Below are positions 1 through 12,000 of a stretch of DNA of 64,000 nucleotides, one piece after another; position 1 is the stretch's first letter, and every line of letters begins with the position of its first letter. The notes beneath the pieces were generated by a model. That model saw only the letters and a list, made by a program, of their open reading frames with translations, had not been told where the DNA came from and did not search any database. Origin of the DNA: Meandrina meandrites (lineage: Eukaryota > Cnidaria > Anthozoa > Scleractinia > Meandrinidae); assembly GCA_963693305.1 (NCBI GenBank), contig OY855906.1, positions 9,206,102-9,270,101 of the forward strand, written 5' to 3'. Position numbers and translations under genes: made by a program.

Positions 1-22
1 AGATGAGCGGATTTCTTCCTAC

Positions 23-1434
23 CTTGGCGGGTTTGCTTTCTGGCTGTGTTCTGTGCAAAGAGCAAAAACAAAGAGAAATGTTTAATTCACTTTTCAGAAA
101 CAGAAACTGGAACAGATACAGATAGAGACTAGAAACTAAACGAGGACTCGCTTTGTCAGCCTCGTTTGTATGTGCATCGTTTGCTTGCCTCGTTTGCACG
201 TCATTTTACACGCAAACAGACGACAACAGCAATAACTGCCTTTGAAGTTCATAACGGATAAGAAACAGTCAGGTAACGGTTACCTTGAGGTGATAAACTC
301 GGAAAGAACTCCTCCAAACGCGTTCACGCCCATGATGACAGGAAAACTGGCGCTGATTCGCTCACTTTTGATTATTTTATTCAGCGTGAATTCAAACTGT
401 CCCATCAGATCCTCGTACTTCAGCGTAAATGACTTGTCTTCCTAAAATATTTGTAGAGAAAAACAACAACACATGAAATAAAATTGTACGTAGTCTATTA
501 TACTTTTCTTTATTCTCATAAGTTAACATTAAAAGAAACGTGTGGTGATTAGTTAAGAGTGTTAACACCTTCAGCCTCAGTGGACGTACCTTCATGAGGA
601 CAGAGTAAGACGATATAAGCTGCATGTGGAATTCTTGAAGAGCTTTCCTAAACACGCGATCCACAATAGTGTCTCGTTTGTTTTCCTCTTTATTCAAGAT
701 GGACACCTGGCAAATAACGGGCAAAAAACATGTGAAACTTAGCAGATCGTTCGTGTTACAACAAGCAACGACAACAACAATAAAGGTTACTAAAAGCAGA
801 AGACAAGAAACTATTGTTTCCTGGTGATGGCCTCACGTGCAGAAACACACGAAGAGTATTACGTGGAGTGGAGAAAAGTAGAGTATCCCAAGATCTACAC
901 AAATCTGTCATTTTCTAAACTTTTCACTCGGGAAAAATTAAACAGTACCACGTGAAAGTACTGCTCAATAAAATCATCTTACACGAACTCAAGATTTGAC
1001 TGTCGAGGTCAAATAGATGTCTGTCTGTCCAGATACTAATGATGCATTAGTCATGCACGATTCAAATATACCCTTTTGCCATAGAGATACCGATCATAAC
1101 AGGAGTTTCCATTAAAATTCAGAAACCTTCATTGGCCAAAGAACCTCAAACAGTTTACTTTGAAACTTGCCCTTACAGTAACGAAAGCTGGAGGGAAAGA
1201 CACAAGGGGAAGTTTCATCACATCCATCAGGGAATGTTGCGGATCAATCAAATAGTTTCCGGTCTTAGTTATCAAGCCGTTAGGTAGTTCGTACCTTATT
1301 CATCAAGAAGACCTCCAGTAAACCAAGTTCCTCAGTCCCCCGAATGAACTTCTTGCCGGAATTTTTCCACTGCACGGGGCCTGAGGGGTGGGCACAGCTG
1401 ACTATCTTGGTTTGCTTCAGAGCCTTGGTCAGAT
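23..1434 (-). CDS. MYO9: MYO9 conserved tail exons before the C1 domain
   Basis: Exons 1295-1434, 590-706, 284-441 and 23-50. They match the segment preceding the C1 zinc finger in animal MYO9: [25 protein letters not shown], then [20 protein letters not shown] and [13 protein letters not shown]. The 28-nt exon at the window edge (TQPESKPAK) corresponds to the short basic linker before C1. Its GTAGGA donor shows that the gene continues to the left. Confidence 0.75.
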
Positions 1435-4400
1435 CTGCGATAACCAACGTAACACAGAGCATGCGCGTTACACAATGATCTCATTCCATTGCGAAGTTTG
1501 TGTATGATGTGGTTCAATTTTATCCTTGGTTCACATTATATTTTCCTTTTTTGGGGGGTATGATAATGTATGATAATGAGTTTAAAACAAACAAAGGAAA
1601 ATAATTTGAACCACAACATATCCAAGGAAAAGTACGCATTCGAGCCTAGTGCCAAGCCCATCAGGCCAGAGCTTCTCCCGGTTTCTTTAGCATGAAGTGA
1701 GTACTGGGAACTATTTCTACTCCCCCTGAATAGGATGCTTGTCTAAGTCAAGAGTTACCCCAAATATTTCATTTTCATTTTTCCTGCTTCGGAGATTCGT
1801 TAGTAATAAATGTATGTTTGCACTTCGAAATCCAGGGGCAGACCAAGCGGGAGGGTGTATGGGTGCCCCCCCCCCCCCCTCCCCACCCGACATGACCGGG
1901 CAGCTTTCTAATAGCACTGGTATTCTGCCCAAAAAAATCAACTATGTGAACCCCTTCCTAAAAAAATCCTGGATCCACCCCTGAAAATCGAGAACTGGTA
2001 AAATATGCTAGTCGGGCGCATTTATCCAAAAGGGCTACGGGGGCACAGAGGATTAGAATAGCTCAAAATTAATCAAGAATAAATTTAAGGACAACCATTT
2101 TAACCTTCATGAGAGCCAATCCTTCCATCCATCTCAGTAGATTTCCTTGCAGCATTTTTGTTTATGTTAGAATCCGACTTTCTCCTAAACGAGTTGTTGC
2201 GCGCAATTTTACGAAGGAAGCCTTTCTTGACTTTGCCGCCGTATTCGGTGCGTCCCAGACTTGCGGTGAAATTCGAGTTCACCCCAGTCCCCATGACAGC
2301 CAAGTCGTCCTTAACTTGCGGAGGGGACGTGGGTCGGCGGTCATCCAAAACGTCCGAAGTGCTAAACCGCTGTCCAGCCTTCGCTTTAGAGGAGAGGCGC
2401 CTGCGTATACTGCTGGTCAGCTTCCGAGAAAACCTTGCAGTGTTTGACTTGAGTTCATCATCCTGTTCGTCCGCTTCGTGGTTGGAGAGAGTTGGAGATG
2501 GAATGGGACTTAGTTTAGAGAAGGCGGATTTCACGGGTTTGTCAAACGGTGTTGATATTTCAAGTGGAGGAGGAATATTCCGCCGGTTGGATTCAGGGCT
2601 GTTTGGTTCTGAGCTTGATCTCTGACGGACAACCTAAGAGAAGAAAACAAGCAGAAAGCGCGATCAACACAAGTTTGACAGAAGGCAAAGTCTACTTTAA
2701 GCCACACAGGCTTCCAGGCCGGCTCTTAACTCGGTTTCCTTAACAAGAAACGACATCATGACACAGAAAGACGAACGAAAAATTAGCATGCGCTCTCTTT
2801 CGTCGAAAGCAGGTCCCATGGATTTCCCCCTACATGCTAGTCCACTGTATCATGCCCCCCCCCCCCCCCCCCCCACCCCTACCCCCACCACCACCACTCT
2901 AGTAAATTTGATTGTCGCTTCCGTGGAGAGGGTACTCACTGTGAGAGTGAAGTATCGCCGGCGTGAAAGTGAAGTATCGCAGGCACTCTTTGGGGGCAAC
3001 GTGCGAGCGGCTCGCTATTCGCTGCCGCTCGCGCACTGCTACCAAACTCGCTGAACTCGCGGCCCACGAAGGCTAGCAAGAACAGAACACAATGACAACG
3101 GCCAGGGCTCAAACCCAGACCTCCAACGCTAAAACCACTACGGCGACACTGCTTCTCCCTTGTAACAGTGACACGATAAAAACCCTTTTGAAAGTAAAAT
3201 CAGCTACAGCTTTGCGTTATTCAACATACCGGAGACTTTGGTTCAGCTCCATTTGGAGTGTCTTCAAACATTTTGGACATCTCTTTCACCCTGAAAACAA
3301 AAAACCCAAAATTTAGTAATGTCGCCAATGTCACAGCCTAAGAAATATGCTCTAACTAACCCTTTTTGTTTAACTTACGAAATGTAACGTAAAAGGTACC
3401 AATTTAACAGATCTTCACTGCTCGGCATAAAGTGTACGTGTGTCGAGATCGAAGTGGAATATGAAGTGTTGGTTTTAGTGTACTGAGGGAAACCGGAGAA
3501 CCCGTCGGAGCAAGAGAAAAACTCGACTCACATATATCGCTGGGTTCAGGATTCGAGCTAGAGTCAAACTGGTGCTCCTTAGTACTCAGGGTAGCTATGA
3601 TTCATCTAAGGGTGACATATTAAGTATTCTTACTTGGAGGAAGTGCGTTCTCTAGGAGAGCCTGGACTCATCACTTCGTCTTCACCGTTTTGCGCCATTT
3701 CTTGATTTTCGTTTTCCTCTCCTTCGGTATTTATGTCGACAGCAAAATAACGTGATTTGTAGCCATGAGGATCGCTAAGAGATCGACTAACAGGCCGCAT
3801 TGGTTCCTGCCGACTAAACAACAAAAGAGAGTTCGGTGAACATGTGAAAGGATGGACAAATAAAAGCTACAATCACATTATGTATCCGGGAAAAAAATGG
3901 CATTCCAGATTTACAGGACTGTGTGTGCAATAGGCTCGATTCTCTAAGAGTCCGGTCTCCGTTCCTCCCCTTCCCCGTGAAAGGAGCGCAGGCTCAATTC
4001 TCGAACAGCGGTTGGTAATCGAGCCTGCGTGTGCATATCGTCAATTCAGACATAAACCAGGGTCTAACAGACTGTTCCGTTTGTTTTAATTTAAAATGGA
4101 CCTTTTTCATGAGATTTTCGCACAAACCCAACCCGCCACAACAGTGTAAGATATTTATGCATTGACTGATTTGACAGAAAAAATCTGACTAACAACGAGA
4201 AACCGCTCTCGAATATACCCGGTCTGACCGGCCCGTTCCGACTAATGGCACTTCTATAGATAAGCAGCCCTTCATCTTTCAACTTTAGTAGCTAAAACAA
4301 CCATATAGAGCACTAGGAATCCTTGTTTGTCTGTTTTCTGCCTTTCACAGTTTTACAACGATAAACGATATGCATTTTAAACAAGAAGCAAAAAAATGAG

Positions 4401-6022
4401 CACTTACGGTGAGACAGGCGGCTTACAGGACTCTCCTTTTAGCATCACCTTGTTGTATTCTTCGACTCTCTTCAAATGCCTAAAGAAGGATTATATTTAA
4501 GCATTAATGACATGAAAGCATTAACTTAAAAAAATAACTAGCCGTTAAAAAAGCATTTCATGCTGCCTCGTGTTCAGGACTGCTACTCCACTCTCCTCAC
4601 CAAGGCTGTTAAAAATTTATAGCCAAAACAAGAAGAGCACATGGCTGTGCTCATCCAACATTGTATTTATTTCTGCTTATTCTACCAAAAAAAGTAGTAA
4701 AGTACACTCTCGCTGCCACAGATTTTATTTGTTATCTTTAGAACAAACCTTTTTCTCGCAAGGTATCCCCTTGCGTGACTCTGAATCGAAATTATCCAAT
4801 CACGCACGCTCTGGTAATAACGGCGCGCGACGTACGTTCGCCACACGGACTGGATCCGAAGGGCGGCGAGAGACTGTTCCTCGAGTTCAGCGCGAGCCAT
4901 ATAACCGCGCCAGCATGCCTAAAAATATGATAAAAAGTTGAGGGACAAGCCATTATCATGGAGGAAAACAAAGGAATGCAATGCTTAATGACTATCTGGA
5001 GAAACTCATGAGAGGTTAAAACGTGTAACGCGCGTTCACAGCGTTTCAATAATCAGTTTAGCCAAGTACCATATTTGGAAAAGCGAGCTACCGCGCGCTG
5101 TGAATCTAATCCAAGTATTGCAACTTTGATTGGTCATTTTTTTCCTCGTGATTTTCCAAATGTGGTCAACCCTTATGTGTTTCTGCTATCTGAAAGTCAC
5201 AGAACGTTTGCACTGCTTTTCTAGACCAAAATAGGTTGTAACACCAAAATAACTAAGTCAGAATTCGTGTCCATCTAGTTTCATCACTAACTCTCGTCTT
5301 CGGCATGAGCAAGTATTCCGTGAACCCGACACAACACCTCACGAAGTACGCGCACGAACAATGTGCACAACACATAAAACTAGCTATGCGACCCATATTG
5401 CACAAATGCAAAAGATAACAAAAACGAACTGAGAACACGGTAGTTACCTGAATTGTTACAGCAGCATTTCTTTGTCTGATAAAATGCTTCCTCTGCAGAG
5501 TTCCTTTGATCCACCGTTGTAAAACACAGATTTTGTGGATCTGCTCAGAATGTAACCGCGTTTGTAACAATGCGTGCTGACTGTCTCGGAGAAAAACCTG
5601 AAGAACAAGTAAAATGCTAAGATCGAGATATAGATTCTCGTAAGTGACTCCCATATAATCCTTTTATGTTAGTTGTGAGAAATAACTGGTAGATCAACGC
5701 AATAATTATAAAGCTCACTTGTGTTTGCACCATGTTTTACGAACTCCAGGAGACATTTTTTGAAATAAACGTCAGCCAAGTATATCCAACGTTATATAAT
5801 TCTCGTTTTACGTATTATATACCCTTTTTCCTTCGAAAGCTGTATTTCGTGTGGAAGGTCAAAAGAAAATTCGTTTCCAAGCAAATCCAGACATTATAGA
5901 TCTACAAGATTAGCTCGCGATTATGGGTCACTAAGCAACATGACCCTACCTTATCGGTTGCTAAGCAACATAACCTGTCCTTACCTTACAAGGAAAAAAC
6001 AATTCTGAAGAATTCACAGTGT

Positions 6023-6080
<58 letters not shown>

Positions 6081-9000
6081 GAACTTTAATATTGTGCCAG
6101 CGTTGTTTTATAAACTCAATTTTTTAATTACGCTAATCTGATTAACAGTCACTGACCTTTTCTTTGCCCATCTGATACTCGCATGGATCCAGTCTCAAGG
6201 ATTCTAGAATGCCCGGCATCTCTTCGCGTAAATCCTTAATTTCTTTCCGCGGGAACAACAGGCTGTAGCGTTTCACAAATTCCTGAAGAAGACAAGAAAT
6301 TTGGTAAATCAGTGAACAGATTTCTTTTAGAACAGGGCAATATGAGCCTTTCATTATAATGTCCCATAAATCACTTACACTATTTCTCTAGACGGCTCTC
6401 AAGAGTAATATGACCTCGTAACCCTCATTAATGCGGTAATCCGCAGAGTCACCACATTGACGACATTTAGCATCACGCGACAGAAGCAAACATTTATTTA
6501 AAAGCATGGAACAGCGCAGCTCGCGGAAATTCTGTGCAATAAGTGTTCTCGCGTGGCATTTGTCTCGCACAGTTATTCGTCTAGCAAATGCGGAGAGCGA
6601 CGAGGCAATGTAAATTATCGAAAATATCGACAATTGTCTATTAGATCTACGGCTCAGAACCTTTTGTAGCCATCACACATAAGCTAGAAAAACAACCTCG
6701 CGTTTACTGAAGGGAAAAGTTCGTTCTAGTATAAGCAAGAGTCACTTTACCACGCTGCAGACTTAAAGCTTATTAACCGCCAAGTCTTTAACCCCTTATT
6801 TCTTGGGATATCCATATCCTGCATGATTTTTGCCTTAAGACACGATGATAGAACCTGTTAACTGACGCAATTTATGATATCAAACATGTGCAAATCGTAT
6901 GCATTCAGGCTTCTACATCACGCAAGTTTTTCTTTTCTTTTTTTTTTAGAAAACTGTGATTCCAATCGATTGGAATCAAGTCTGGGGCACAAGTTAAATT
7001 AAATTTCAAACATAAACAAATCTCATGACATTTTTGAACCCGTTAAATAGGATAATTGATCAAACTGTAAACCTGTTTAGCAAGTAAGAAGTCTCATAGC
7101 AAATGTTTATTTGAGACAAGAAACTTTGCTTGACATGTTGCCTTAGACAATCTTTAAAACGTATTTCGCACACTGGATCACTAAATAGAATTCGATTCTC
7201 TACAAAATATATGAAAAGAACAGATTCGTTTTCATTTCCCAAACATCTGCTATAATTCTTCTATCTTTCTCAACCTCAGACAAACTTGAAATATTAAATT
7301 TTCCAGCAATGATTCGCACAAATGAGACTGCTCAAAACTACATAATAATCAAATAACAAACTGCAAAATCACGATAATAAACAAATCCACAAACACTCCC
7401 GGAAAACAACGAAATCATGTCATATACGGTTATGTCTTTTCCTGGCTACCGCCTTAGTGTACATTTCACTGAAGGAACTTAATTTCGTGGTGTTAGCGGC
7501 GAAAGCACTCCAAAGTTGTGTGCATGAATCTTCCTCCATTCCTCCCCTCTCCCCAGCCCGAACGCGTTAGAGCACTAGGCATAACAGCGCAAATGACACA
7601 TCTGGCTCGAGATGGCCAAACTTTAATTCTTCATACTTATCGCCACACATTTCCTTTGATATTAGTTCTGAGAATTTGGTGGTTCATCAAGACATAGTTA
7701 ATAGAGGGATATGGTTATTAAGCCTGGCAAAGTTCTTTGCAATAGGTGGTTACGTGAGTTCATACAACTAACCACTAGAAACATTGCGATTACGTAATTC
7801 ATGCATAGTGTACGAGCACAAAACAAAAGATGTGCACGGACATGGACCTTCCAACCTCAATCTTGGCCTCTTTGTTTGCTCCTTTGATGTTTGCTGGGCT
7901 TCCTAACCATTTCCCTCTATTAACTATGATCAAAGATGTTGTTAAAATGTTTCGTTCCGAACGACATTGTAAGCAACAAAACCCATCACTCCAAACCACA
8001 ATCCCTCGCCATTTTAGCAAAATATTACTTTTGTACAAGCGAAGTACTAGTGTCGGAATATTAAACCAGCATCCTTCCCCGTTTCTGCCCAGCAATGTTT
8101 ACTTTCGTCGCCTCGAGCTTTAACCAAAACAAACGAAATACCAAGCAAAACACAGACGCAACGACCGCATGCTAGCAGATAATTAACATTTTCTAATTTA
8201 GAATCGATGATTTCCGGTTGTACCAAAAAAATTTCAACGATTCTTTGTTAAAAATGTCCGTAGTACGTGAGCGAACTTGAACTTTCACTGTGTAAGAATA
8301 CGGCGGGAGAACAATTCAGAGCTTAAGTTCCACTGCGAGCAAAACACATCATTTTTGAAATCCATCAGGGTTTTAATTACTGAAGTAATATGTTAATTAT
8401 TATCTTATAAATGAACGGCGGCCAAAATCGAAAAGAGTTTATGACTAAACTCTATTTTTGTCCTTTACTTGAAACAAAGACCGGAAGGGGAGAATTCCTC
8501 ACCACTAAAAATTCCCACTTCCATAATACAATATTCAGTTCGCCTACATCTAAAAAGTAGCTGATCTGTATAAAACACCATTGTCCATAGCATAGCACCT
8601 GTTGACAATAGACTCCCGGGTGAAATCCATCGGAGACAATCCTTTAAAAACATACGGTATACATAAATTCTCCGATTCTCAAACGTAGGAAGGCTGAACG
8701 AAAATTACAATTACTAACCTTCGCCAAATGAAACGCCGTAAGAACAAAGAAAACGACGAACTTTGATCCCTCGACGCCGGCTTTCCACGCGGAGGAAAAT
8801 ACACACTTCAATACCATTGTAATGCTATTCATTCGTACACGGCAATAAAGCCAAAAGCGAACTGAGTACTTGTAAGAATTCCCTTTTAGATCTGACGGCC
8901 GAAAAGACCGAGTTATTTCCACTAGCTCAACCGTACAATGTGATTTCCATATAATGACTAACAACGCGCGCGAAAGCACGCTACCAGCTGACTGAATAAG

Positions 9001-12000
9001 TCTGGCGAGTTTGCGACAGATCAACGAGCTGTAATCAAGACGGGAAATTCCCCGCTTATATTTGCCAAAATATCAAGTGACGTTTTCGATTGCCAGCTGC
9101 TGACACGCACGAGAGGTTTGGGCACGCGACTTCCGGTAGAAGTCCTTCCTGTCTCTAAAGTGAGTTCGAATCTACACGTTCTTTTCTTTTCGTTTTTGCA
9201 CGGTTAAAGCGCCTTAAGGGAAACGTATGTTACAGGTGGCGGCTGTCTGGAGGTAAAATTTAAATTTAGACTTCGACTCGAAAGGTGGCCTAGAAAATCT
9301 CAGGCAATTTGGTGCATAAAATCTCAAAATAGAGTAAACCTAATGATATACGTCTGAAGCTGAGAAACCACATAAGAAAGAAAAGTGACTTGCAGAAATC
9401 GTCTAAATTTATCAATGACATTGAAACGTGACATACATCAAGCCTGTGGCAATAAAACTGCAGTGCTCTATTTTGGACTTAAGCCAAGAGTGTGTGATTA
9501 TTTAACGAGGAAAAAAGAGCAATTAAGGGCAAAATATTTTCCACCAAAAAGTACAGCTTTTTTCGTAGAGACAGATCTATTTTTTTGAGCCCGAGTGACT
9601 AAATCTGGTTTGAGTAATCCTGTTATAAGAGTACTTACTCGTCTGTAGCTGGTCTCCGTTTTAATTGAGGTGTTCTTATCAAAGGTGAATATTTTCAGTT
9701 TAAAGGAAAATTTTGTTAAAAAATATTGGTTCTGAGATGTTTGCATGTTTTACAATCGTTACTTGAAGTATTACATGTTATTTGCGACCTAACTTTGCCA
9801 CTATTAAAGCGAGTATTGCTCTTTTTTGGTCAGCAGTCTTACACGCGTGGGTAAGCGCTAAGTTATCTGAACCTCTACGGATTTAGACGAGTATTAAAAT
9901 CGTCTGGGAATTATTATAAGTTATAACAACAACAATTTGCAGCATACAGTGAACTGTTTACGTAAGAGTAAGTCGTTCCTGCTTCGCAGGATCAAATGAC
10001 ACGAGACGGAGGAGGTAAGCTGTTGATTCCTCACGAAATAACTAAACCTTCTGAAATAAATTTAGTTCTGGCCGACGAAAGTAGTCAGACCGAATTTCCA
10101 TTCCCTAAATTCAATTCATAGATAGGGTGGAGCTTTCACCTTTTTTCTTTTTAATCCTAAAATTTTCCCAGCAATCTTAACATACAACACAAAAACTAAA
10201 AGGCACAGAGCCGCGAATGAACTGTTTCGACACAGATACATGTTAAAATTATAAATAACTGTCTCAAGACACAAAACAGCCAAATACTATACCGTAACGG
10301 GCCAGAACTATTACTAATTTACCATTAGAAAAACATAGGAAAGCTTTAAGAAATAATAACCTAAATATGGACTTAAGATTACGGCTAAACTTTGATACCA
10401 CTGAAAAATCTTTCCATGGGGTACACGCGAGTTACAAGTTTCTGTAAGCCCTTACCAATGTCACGTGTGCACTTTGCAAGCTCGAGCAATAATATAAAGA
10501 AAATCGTTTACAAAACGCAAAAATCATTTAAAAGCGGTACAGAGTACTGCGAGCCAGTGAAGAAAAGCTTTCAAAAACTAATTAAGTGATTTAACGCATA
10601 AATAGGGATTAATGCTAGGCCTTTTAAAAAGATGAGTCCATTAATTAGCACGAGTTCAGATAAGTATGAACTATCATCTGAACCAAGGAGGTCGCGCTTC
10701 TTGTTACCCAAGCCTGTGTTAAGCGGTGTTAACATGGTGGCAGAGAAGACACAATGCATTCTTGCGGACACATTGCTGCGGACACAAATGTTTCCCTATT
10801 TGCCCGCACGCACAACACTTGTTGCGGACACAAAATTTGCCTCCAGGAACGGCAAATGAAAAATGCTTCTGACTTCTTTCAGAAACAATGCTTGTCCGCA
10901 ACAAAACTGTTTCCCGGTTTGCGCGGCATGGAAACAAAGCCGTTGTTTCACTTCCCGCTCGTTTGCCCACCCAAGAAACAATGAGCAACAATGTGTCCTC
11001 GTTTGTGGTCGACCACCAAGTGCAGACCTCGTTGTTGTTGTTGTTGTTGTTGACGATGATGTTATGTTGATGTTGTTTCTGTTTTTTTGTTGTTGTTTGT
11101 CAGACCAAAATAAAGCACCTTATTAAACATTGTAGTCACTATCTGTTTTCTCATTGGCTAAGAGCCTACAGTTAATTCTCGGAATCAGCGCAACCTTCAG
11201 ATAATTCACTAATCTGCTAGCAGATTAGTGACTAATCTGTAGGTTGCGCGCCCAATGCATGATTTCCCAGAGACTGTCAAGTTCACGGGTGGTGAGAGGC
11301 ATCTTGCACACAGCGAAGTAAAAACATGTCTCGCAGATTCGCTTCTTCAACAGTGCGTTTGTCGTTGTTGTTTTTAAAACAATCTATAATAAGACAATTA
11401 TTAGATTCGGTTTTTGTGATATCTGGAATAATCAAGGTCGAGGTAAGTGTTATCAGCCTCAGCTTTCGGTTTCAGCTGATAACACTTACCTCGACCTTGA
11501 TTATTCCAGATATCACAAAAACCTCATCAAGAGCTGTTCACGTCTCAAGTACGAAACGAACATAGTTGTAAATAAACCTGAAGCATATGCAATTCTGAGC
11601 GCAAGACGTGTTCAACTCATGACCTCTGTGTTAATGTGTCCAGGCAAGCCAAGCTTTGAAAAAATAGTAAGCACCAATACAGAAAACATGAAGACGTGCT
11701 CTTCCGTTCACGACCGCCAAAAAAAACGAGGCATATTTTGATCGAGTTAGTTAAATATTTTCACGTCACTTCTCTGGTGAACAGAATTACTTTTAAACTA
11801 AAAGACGACTCAAAATAACAAATTTCTAAGGTAGAAAAACACAAAAGAAGTAAAAATAAACTGAAAATGAACAAGGATAGTTATGACTGAGGAGGATTCA
11901 AACAGATTACGAAAGACAAATGTTAAAATATTGGCCAATTTTCTTTTATATCCGCCGTAAGTGAAGTACTGTGTTTCTCTTAACGTGGTGGATTGGTTTC

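Noticed and set aside
2100..2104. TAA as the MYO9 stop codon
   Set aside because: It lies just past a usable donor. The next exon continues in phase with conserved class IX tail sequence, so ending here would lose the C1 and RhoGAP domains.
2158..2625. 155-codon plus-strand ORF
   Set aside because: Antisense shadow of the MYO9 tail exon 2105-2633.
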